Below are positions 52,287 through 57,984 of a DNA stretch of 57,984 nucleotides, piece after piece; position 1 is the stretch's first letter, and every line of letters starts with the position of its first letter. Source of the stretch: Intestinibacter sp034113885 (lineage in GTDB: Bacteria; Bacillota; Clostridia; Peptostreptococcales; Peptostreptococcaceae); assembly GCF_034113885.1 (NCBI RefSeq), contig NZ_JAXEWM010000131.1, positions 1 to 57,984 on the forward strand, in the 5' to 3' direction. The notes below the pieces were generated by a model that saw only the letters and a program-made list of their open reading frames with translations, was not told the DNA's origin and did no database searches. Made by a program: the position numbers and the translations under genes.

Positions 52287-53789
52287 TTAATCACACATAG
52301 CTTCTATCATACTTTCAATAGATGCTTTTTCTGATTCTTTATATACTTCTAAACCATTATCTAATATAGTTTTTGTAGTTATCTTTCCTATTGATATTAT
52401 TTTTGTATTAGATAATTTTGATTTATTTTCTTCTCCAATTAGGTTTATAAAGTTTTTAACAGTTGATGAGCTAGCAAATGTTATATAATCTAAATTACCT
52501 TCTTCTAAAGCTTTTATAGCTTCGTCTTTTTTGCTATCGTCCATCACACTTTCATATGTTATTACTTCTGTCACGTTAGATATTTCATTTAATTTATCGA
52601 CTAAGAAATCTCTAGCGTTTTTAGCTCTAGGTATTAAAATTTTGTCTTCTTTAGTTACGATATCTTTTAATTCGTCGTATAGAGATTCTCCTATAGCTTT
52701 TGATGGAACTATATCTGCTTTGATACCTTTTTTAGCTATAGCCTTTGATGTTGCAGAACCTATTGCACATACCTTTGTATTTGCAAGTGCTCTACAGTCT
52801 AATCCCATTTCATCCAGTTTATCAAAGAATATATCGACTCCATTTTTACTAGTTAAAACTAAGTATGTGTACTCTTTAAAATTTTTTATTTCATTTTCTA
52901 ATTCAATATTATTTTCAACCTTTTCGATTTTTATTGTAGGTATTTCTATAGGATTTCCACCTAAATCCATTATTCTCTCTACTAACTTACTATTTTGGCT
53001 TCTTGATCTAGTAACCATTATATTTTTACCAAATAGAGGTTTCTTTTCAAAGAAGTTTAATTTTTCTCTAAGATTTACAACTGTTCCCACTGCTATTAGT
53101 GTAGGTGGCTTTACTTCTTCTCTAACAGCTACTTCATAAGCATTTTCAAGAGTTGCAGTCACTACTCTTTGATTGTAGCGAGTTGCCCAGCTTACAAAGG
53201 CAACAGGAGTGTCTTTAGCCATTCCTTCTTTTATTAAATTATCACTTATATTTTTTAGATTTGATACTCCCATTAAAAATACAAGTGTTCCCTTCATATT
53301 GGCAAGGGCATTCCAATTTATATCAGGGTTTTCTTTGCCGTCTTTTCTAAGATGCCCTGTTATAACATGGAATGATGATGCGTGATCTCTATGAGTTATC
53401 GGAATACCAGCATAACAAAGTCCACCTATTGCAGAGGTTACTCCTGGCACTACTTCAAAATCTATATTTTCTGCTTGAAGAAGCTCTCCTTCTTCTCCCC
53501 CTCTACCAAAAACATAAGGGTCTCCACCTTTAAGTCTTGTTACTATTTTTCCTTCTAAAGCTTTGTCTGCTATTAATCTATTTATTTGATCCTGTGGTAA
53601 TAAATGATGGCTTGATGCTTTTCCAACATTTATAAATTCACAGCCTTTTTTAGCTTCTTTTAAATAATTTATATTGGCAAGTCTGTCGTAAACTATAACA
53701 TCTGCTTTTCTTATACATTCTAATCCCTTTAATGTTATTAATTTATAATCTCCAGGTCCTGCTCCGACTAAGTAAACTTTCCCCTTCAT
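52287..53789 (-). CDS. cobA-hemD: Fused uroporphyrinogen-III C-methyltransferase / uroporphyrinogen-III synthase
   Basis: Two enzymes in one protein. The N-terminal SAM methyltransferase (about 1-245) has VYLVGAGPGDYKLITLKG, RLKGGDPYVFGRGGEE and PGVTSAIGGLCYAGIPITHR, the CobA/SUMT set, and converts uroporphyrinogen III to precorrin-2. The C-terminal HemD domain (about 250-500) has VTRSRSQNSKLVERI, YLVLTSKNGVDIFFD and YITFASSSTVKNF, and closes hydroxymethylbilane to uroporphyrinogen III. The fusion is common in clostridia. Its ATG overlaps the hemC stop by one base (TAATG). Confidence 0.95.
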   Translation of the reverse strand: MKGKVYLVGAGPGDYKLITLKGLECIRKADVIVYDRLANINYLKEAKKGCEFINVGKASSHHLLPQDQINRLIADKALEGKIVTRLKGGDPYVFGRGGEEGELLQAENIDFEVVPGVTSAIGGLCYAGIPITHRDHASSFHVITGHLRKDGKENPDINWNALANMKGTLVFLMGVSNLKNISDNLIKEGMAKDTPVAFVSWATRYNQRVVTATLENAYEVAVREEVKPPTLIAVGTVVNLREKLNFFEKKPLFGKNIMVTRSRSQNSKLVERIMDLGGNPIEIPTIKIEKVENNIELENEIKNFKEYTYLVLTSKNGVDIFFDKLDEMGLDCRALANTKVCAIGSATSKAIAKKGIKADIVPSKAIGESLYDELKDIVTKEDKILIPRAKNARDFLVDKLNEISNVTEVITYESVMDDSKKDEAIKALEEGNLDYITFASSSTVKNFINLIGEENKSKLSNTKIISIGKITTKTILDNGLEVYKESEKASIESMIEAMCD

Positions 53790-54685
53790 TATTTTTCAAA
53801 CTCCTTTAATACACTTTTCGCTAATTCATATCCTATTTTTGGTGCATCCTCTATCATTCCTTCTTGAGATTGAATTATAATTTTCTTTCCATCTCCATCT
53901 CCGTAAAGACCAGTTAATTTAATTTTATCTCCATTTATATCACAGTAAGCGCCCATAGGTATATGACAACTTCCATTTACACCTATCAAGAAACCTCTTT
54001 CTGCATCTATTTGAACCTTTGTAGTGTCGTCCTTTATAGAATTTATTATGCTTTCAGTTTCTTCGTCATTTTCTCTAATTTCAAGAGCTAATATTCCTTG
54101 TGCAGGAGCAGGTAGCATAATGTCAGTTGGTATATAGTAATCTATTTTTCCTTCTAAACCAGCTCTCTTTAATCCTGATGCTGCTAATACTACACCGTCA
54201 AGATTTTCTGTTTCGATTTTCTTTATTCTTGTTTCGATGTTTCCTCTTATAGGTACTATTTCTAAGTCAGGTCTATTTTTTAATAATTGATATTTTCTTC
54301 TTTTGCTTCCTGTACCTATTTTTGCACCCTTAGGTAAATCTTCTATGCTTTTATAGCCTTCCTTAAATATAAGAACATCTCTTGGATCCTCTCTCTTTGG
54401 AGAGCTTGCAAATTTAAGCCCTTCTGGAAGGTATGATGGCATGTCCTTCATGCTGTGAACTGCCATGTCTATTTCTTTATTTAAAAGGCTTTTTTCGATT
54501 TCTTTTACAAATAAGCCCTTATCTCCTATTTTATCTAGTGGTAGATCCTTTATTAAATCGCCTTTAGTTTTTATTATTTTTACCTCAAATTCAACATCTG
54601 GGTTTGCCTTTTTTAATTGATCTACAACCCAATTAGTTTGAACAAGAGCTAAATTACTACCTCTAGTTCCTACTACTATTTTCAT
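53789..54685 (-). CDS. hemC: Porphobilinogen deaminase (hydroxymethylbilane synthase)
   Basis: Polymerises four porphobilinogen to hydroxymethylbilane. Motifs are VVGTRGSNLALVQTNWV, VHSMKDMPSYLP (active-site Asp region), IGTGSKRRKYQL, RGNIETRIKK and the cofactor-binding Cys in GVNGSCHIPMGAY. The length of 298 residues is normal. I use the ATG at 54685 with AAGGAGAT six bases upstream; a TTG lies one codon earlier. It sits between cbiL and cobA-hemD in the same operon. Confidence 0.96.
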   Translation of the reverse strand: MKIVVGTRGSNLALVQTNWVVDQLKKANPDVEFEVKIIKTKGDLIKDLPLDKIGDKGLFVKEIEKSLLNKEIDMAVHSMKDMPSYLPEGLKFASSPKREDPRDVLIFKEGYKSIEDLPKGAKIGTGSKRRKYQLLKNRPDLEIVPIRGNIETRIKKIETENLDGVVLAASGLKRAGLEGKIDYYIPTDIMLPAPAQGILALEIRENDEETESIINSIKDDTTKVQIDAERGFLIGVNGSCHIPMGAYCDINGDKIKLTGLYGDGDGKKIIIQSQEGMIEDAPKIGYELAKSVLKEFEK

Positions 54686-54716
54686 CAATATATCTCCTTA
54701 AATCTTTCTAAGATTA

Positions 54717-55424
54717 TTATTTTATTTTGTTGTTTTTATTTACTAATATTGTAGAAAAATATGATATTTTTTCTTGTAGATGAACATCTCTTAAGTCTTT
54801 ATAGACTACTTCTCTGTCTTGAGATGAATTACTTACTAAAATAGCATTGTCTATTAAATCGTATTTTTCTAGCTTTTCTATTATTTGTTTGAAATTCTTG
54901 TACACCTTCATAAGTACTATACAATCGTATGTTTGTAATGCTGCATCTATTTTTTCTTCCTCCATAGTACATGGTATTACTATAAGCGGATCTGTATCCA
55001 TAACTAGTGGGAAGTTTTGATTTGATGCTATATTTGAAAATGAAGATATTCCAGGAATAGTTTCAACTTCTATTTCATCTATTAATCTCTCCATTACATA
55101 TACGTATGTACTGTATATCATAGGATCTCCTAAAGTTATAAATCCTACATTTTTTCCGCCTTTTACATCTGTTACAATTTCTTCAGCTACTTGATCCCAT
55201 GCAGCCATTTTTTCGACGCTGTCTGAATTCATTGGGAAGTGTCTTTGTTTTATTTCAACAGTATCAGGTATATATTCTTTTACTATTGATAGTGCTAAGC
55301 TATCTGTTCCTTTTTTTGGTTCTGGTGTATATAATATATCTAATATTTTTAATGTATTTACTGCTTTAACTGTTACCAATGAGCTATCTCCTGGTCCAGT
55401 CCCTATTCCATAAAATTTCGCCAT
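54717..55424 (-). CDS. cbiL: Cobalt-factor II / precorrin-2 C20-methyltransferase
   Basis: SAM-dependent methylation of C20 in the anaerobic corrin pathway. Tetrapyrrole methylase motifs are FYGIGTGPGDSSLVTVKA, LYTPEPKKGTDSLA, FITLGDPMIYSTYVYVMERL and TIPGISSFSNIASN, with a C-terminal segment (IVLMKVYKNFKQI) typical of CbiL/CobI. The length of 235 residues is normal. It lies between cbiK and hemC with gaps of 37 and 31 bases. Confidence 0.93.
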   Translation of the reverse strand: MAKFYGIGTGPGDSSLVTVKAVNTLKILDILYTPEPKKGTDSLALSIVKEYIPDTVEIKQRHFPMNSDSVEKMAAWDQVAEEIVTDVKGGKNVGFITLGDPMIYSTYVYVMERLIDEIEVETIPGISSFSNIASNQNFPLVMDTDPLIVIPCTMEEEKIDAALQTYDCIVLMKVYKNFKQIIEKLEKYDLIDNAILVSNSSQDREVVYKDLRDVHLQEKISYFSTILVNKNNKIK

Positions 55425-55461
55425 TATATTTCCTCCAATAGTATGTTTTTTATTATGTTAA

Positions 55462-56247
55462 TTAGTCTTCTAATTCCTTTGCACAATCTAATGCGTGGTT
55501 TACAAATTTATCTTGTATAGCTGGATATTCACCTAAGCCTTGTAAATGTATATTTACTTTAAATCCTTCTTTTTCTAATATAGATTTCCATGAATCCTCT
55601 TCGTCACTCGCCATATCATTAGTAGCATGGTCTCCTGCAACTAGCATAAAAGGCATTACGTCTACAGTTTTTATGTTGTCAGACTTTAATTTTTTGATTA
55701 CTTGATCTAATTCAGGATATCCTTCAACTGTACCTATATATACGTTCATGTCGTTATCTCTAAACATGTATTCTAATGCTGGATAAGCCGAATGGCTTTC
55801 GTGTGTAGTTCCGTGCCCCATAAATACTACTGCTTCATCTGGTTGGATTATGTCTAATTGTTTTTTTACAGCTTCAACAGTTTCTCTATAATCGTCTATT
55901 GTAGTTAAAAGTGGTCTTCCTAAAGCTATCTTTTTGAATTTAGGTTTAAAGCTTTCAACTTGTTCCTTTAATTTGTTGTATTCTTCTCCACAGATTATAT
56001 GTAGAGTTTGAACTACAACCTCTTCATATCCCGCATCAGCTAATTTTTGTAGAGCTTCAACTGGATTATCTATGAACATATTATCTCTTTTCTTTAATTT
56101 ATTTATTATCATATTAGAAGTAAATGCTCTGTAAAAATCATATCCTTCTAATTTTTCGCTTATTTTTTTCTCACAAACCTCTATTGTTTTCTTTCTAGTT
56201 TCATGGTAGCTTGTACCAAAACTCACTACTAATACTGCTTTTTTCAT
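55462..56247 (-). CDS. cbiK: Anaerobic sirohydrochlorin cobaltochelatase CbiK
   Basis: Inserts Co2+ into sirohydrochlorin, the early step of the oxygen-independent B12 route. The protein starts KAVLVVSFGTSYHETRKKTI and has the metal-site His residues in VVFMGHGTTHESHS (about 144-157) and MLVAGDHATNDMASDE (about 202-217). The length of 261 residues matches CbiK rather than the shorter CbiX. No signal peptide is seen, so it is cytoplasmic. CbiK presence argues that the nearby AAA+/VWA pair is not the cobaltochelatase. Confidence 0.95.
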   Translation of the reverse strand: MKKAVLVVSFGTSYHETRKKTIEVCEKKISEKLEGYDFYRAFTSNMIINKLKKRDNMFIDNPVEALQKLADAGYEEVVVQTLHIICGEEYNKLKEQVESFKPKFKKIALGRPLLTTIDDYRETVEAVKKQLDIIQPDEAVVFMGHGTTHESHSAYPALEYMFRDNDMNVYIGTVEGYPELDQVIKKLKSDNIKTVDVMPFMLVAGDHATNDMASDEEDSWKSILEKEGFKVNIHLQGLGEYPAIQDKFVNHALDCAKELED

Positions 56248-56307
56248 TTTTAATTTCTCCTTAATATTAATTTTTCCTCAAATTTGAAAATTAAATATCC
56301 CATAAAA

Positions 56308-57054
56308 CTATATTACTCTTTCTATATCTTCTACTTTATTTATAACCTTTGGGTAATCTATTTGCTTTCTAGTTATTATTACAACTGGTATATTTAAGGC
56401 TTTACATGCGTTTACTTTTTCTAAAAATCCTCCTGCTACTCCGCTTTCCTTAGTAATCAATAAATCTATATTGTATTGTTTATAAGTAGCAATATTCATC
56501 TCTTCAGAAAAAGGTCCCTTCATAGCGATGATATTATCGGCATTAAGTCCTAGTGCTTCACAGCTTGTAAGAACTTCACTTGTGGGCAATACTCTCGCAA
56601 TTAAATTTTTGCCTTTTAATAGCTCTATATATTTGTCTAAATTCTTGCTTCCTGTTCCGATAAATATGTTATTGCCTTTTTCTCCGGCAATTTTACAAGC
56701 TTCTTCTATATTCTCAACTATATATTTATTTTCATAGTCTATTTGCTTTATAAGAGACTCTCTCTCGAATCTCACATAATCTACATTTGATATCTTAGAA
56801 CATTCTATCGCGTTGCTAGACACAACAGTCGCATAAGGATGAGTTGCGTCTATTATTTGAGTTATGTTCTTTTCTTTTATTAAAGATACCATATCCTCTA
56901 TTGTAAGCTTTCCTAAAAATACATTATCTGTAGCCTTTTTCGCAATATCTCTGCCGTATTCTGTTGTTACTGAAACTATATACTCTAAATTCATGTCGTT
57001 TAATTTATTGCAAATATTTATGCTATCAGATGTTCCACCTAATACTAAAATCAT
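56308..57054 (-). CDS. cbiJ: Cobalt-precorrin-6A reductase
   Basis: NADPH-dependent reduction of cobalt-precorrin-6A. The N-terminal ILVLGGTSDSINICNKL, DATHPYATVVSSNAIEC and later FIGTGSKNLDKY and LLITKESGVAGGFLEKVNA are CbiJ/CobK hallmarks. The length of 248 residues is normal. It starts 14 bases after cbiH. Gene order cbiG-cbiH-cbiJ-cbiK-cbiL is an anaerobic cobalamin operon order. Confidence 0.93.
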   Translation of the reverse strand: MILVLGGTSDSINICNKLNDMNLEYIVSVTTEYGRDIAKKATDNVFLGKLTIEDMVSLIKEKNITQIIDATHPYATVVSSNAIECSKISNVDYVRFERESLIKQIDYENKYIVENIEEACKIAGEKGNNIFIGTGSKNLDKYIELLKGKNLIARVLPTSEVLTSCEALGLNADNIIAMKGPFSEEMNIATYKQYNIDLLITKESGVAGGFLEKVNACKALNIPVVIITRKQIDYPKVINKVEDIERVI

Positions 57055-57068
57055 GATATGTATCCTCT

Positions 57069-57794
57069 CTATACAGTATATCCTCTAGGAGTTATCATTA
57101 AATCATCTTTTATGTATGTAGATTTGTTTCCTATTATAACCATAGTAGTCATATCAACTCTTTCAAAATCCATTGTATCGAAAGTGCATATGAATTTTTC
57201 TTGATCTGCTCTTCCTACATCTTTTACTATTCCTACAGGAGTTGAACCATCTTTAAATTCTCCCATTATTTTAAATGCTTTTGCTAGATGTTCACTTCTA
57301 CCTTTACTTCTTGGGTTGTATAGACAGATTACAAAATCAGCTTCTGCAGCTAATCTAAGTCTTTTTTCTATTACTTCCCATGGTGTCATTAAATCACTTA
57401 AGCTTATATGACAGAAGTCGTGCATTATAGGCGCTCCTAATACAGCAGCTGCTCCTATACTAGCAGTAACCCCTGGTACTACTTTAACTGGTATATCTAA
57501 ATTTTGTTTAGTTATTAATTCAAGTATAAGACCTGCCATTCCGTAGATTCCAGCATCTCCACTACTTATTACAGCAACTTTTTTGCCAGTTTTAGCTATG
57601 TCGATAGCATCTTGGCATCTGTCTACTTCTTTTCTCATTCCATTTTGAACTACTTCTTTGTCTTTTATAAATTCTTCTACTAATTTTATGTAAGTTTTAT
57701 ATCCAACTATAACCTCTGCATCTTCCATTGCTGCTATTGCCTGTTGTGTCATTAAATCTCTACATCCAGGTCCTATTCCTATAACGTATATCAT
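57069..57794 (-). CDS. cbiH: Cobalt-precorrin-3B C17-methyltransferase
   Basis: SAM-dependent C17 methylation with ring contraction. Tetrapyrrole methylase motifs are VIGIGPGCRDLMTQQA, VIVGYKTY, AVISSGDAGIYGMAGLILE and VVPGVTASIGAAAVLGAPIMHDF, with the CbiH/CobJ tail ICLYNPRSKGRSEHL. The length of 241 residues is normal for the unfused form. Its ATG overlaps the stop of cbiG by four bases (ATGA). Confidence 0.95.
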   Translation of the reverse strand: MIYVIGIGPGCRDLMTQQAIAAMEDAEVIVGYKTYIKLVEEFIKDKEVVQNGMRKEVDRCQDAIDIAKTGKKVAVISSGDAGIYGMAGLILELITKQNLDIPVKVVPGVTASIGAAAVLGAPIMHDFCHISLSDLMTPWEVIEKRLRLAAEADFVICLYNPRSKGRSEHLAKAFKIMGEFKDGSTPVGIVKDVGRADQEKFICTFDTMDFERVDMTTMVIIGNKSTYIKDDLMITPRGYTV

Positions 57795-57984
57795 TTGTTC
57801 ACTCTCCCTGCCGAAAATGTTATTCCAGTATATTTTTGTTTTTCAATAATCATATTTCCTTCACTAAGTAAATGTGCACACGGTTCTGCTACTGCATACA
57901 CACCAACGTTCTTTTTCACCCATTCTGATTTTCCGTATAAATGGTCGACCTTTGAAATTTCTTCTACAGTGAAGGTATTAAATG
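57791..57984 (-). CDS. cbiG: Cobalt-precorrin-5A hydrolase CbiG, C-terminal end
   Basis: Only the last 64 codons lie in the window; the gene continues beyond base 57984. The visible part reads FTVEEISKVDHLYGKSEW, then KKNVGVYAVAEPCAHLLSEG and KYTGITFSAGR. This is the CbiG C-terminal domain pattern (KSE-x-V ... VGV-x-x-VAEP-x-A). The TGA overlaps the cbiH start. CbiG opens the ring and releases acetaldehyde in the anaerobic pathway. The 5' end, start and N-terminal domain cannot be assessed. Confidence 0.88.
   Translation of the reverse strand, partial: FNTFTVEEISKVDHLYGKSEWVKKNVGVYAVAEPCAHLLSEGNMIIEKQKYTGITFSAGRVNK

Noticed and set aside
52531..53139. 202-codon plus-strand open frame inside cobA-hemD
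   Set aside because: Antisense shadow; the minus-strand frame carries all recognisable motifs.
1..57984. CRISPR arrays, tRNA or rRNA genes, insertion sequences, prophage
   Set aside because: I looked for regular direct repeats, cloverleaf-like segments, transposase motifs and phage genes and saw none that could be supported.

Overview
The window is AT-rich DNA from a low-GC Gram-positive anaerobe, most likely a clostridium of the family Peptostreptococcaceae (the Clostridioides / Paeniclostridium / Paraclostridium group). That placement is an inference. It rests on strong AGGAGG-type ribosome binding sites, short dense operons, an anaerobic (CbiK-type) cobalamin pathway, ECF cobalt uptake, T-box and B12 riboswitch control, and product families typical of this group. 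No rRNA, tRNA, CRISPR array, prophage or insertion sequence was recognised.

Layout, left to right. 1-1125: the 3' part of class II fructose-bisphosphate aldolase and a small frameshifted InlB-repeat gene. 1129-8065: mainly minus-strand housekeeping and unknown genes (an IorA-like half protein, a HAD nucleotidase, a metallophosphoesterase, a RelQ-type alarmone synthetase, a metallo-beta-lactamase-fold protein, a YkgJ cysteine-cluster protein). 8280-10655: two convergent secreted proteins, a propeller-like protein with an acidic/aromatic insert and a ricin-lectin/CHAP-like cell-wall protein. 10827-10920: a candidate small RNA with C-rich loops. 11730-17237: CBS-domain pyrophosphatase, cyclophilin, patatin and PcrA helicase. 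17397-19280: a GntR(YtrA)-ABC transporter operon. 19435-20628: a PLP trans-sulfuration enzyme broken by an in-frame TAA. 20808-23755: the cbiMNQO cobalt transporter behind a cobalamin riboswitch. 24001-26732: an AAA+/VWA chaperone-like pair. 27070-28659: a CooC-like ATPase divergent from a TetR regulator. 28791-32144: a very large multicopper oxidase, also broken by one in-frame TAA. 32322-33897: PepSY lipoprotein and DegV. 34137-40079: glutamate synthase. 40542-43836: MATE pump, LysR, VOC protein and an unknown. 44045-48865: argCJBD behind an arginine-type T-box with a second, headless T-box copy. 48960-57984: tetrapyrrole genes (precorrin-2 dehydrogenase, then after sstT the operon cbiG-cbiH-cbiJ-cbiK-cbiL-hemC-cobA/hemD-hemB).

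How it fits together. hemB, hemC and cobA-hemD take 5-aminolevulinate to precorrin-2. The SirC-like enzyme oxidises precorrin-2, CbiK inserts cobalt, and CbiL, CbiH, CbiG and CbiJ build the corrin ring. CbiMNQO supplies the cobalt under B12-riboswitch control. Glutamate synthase makes the glutamate that argJBDC converts to ornithine under a tRNA-sensing T-box.

The most unusual features are the tandem full plus headless T-box, three separately disrupted genes each explained by a single base change, the candidate C-loop small RNA, the AAA+/VWA pair beside the cobalt operon, the orphan CooC with its own palindromic operator, and the acidic/aromatic insert in the secreted propeller. I did not find a clearly new multi-gene system. 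The AAA+/VWA pair and the CooC/TetR pair are the nearest candidates.
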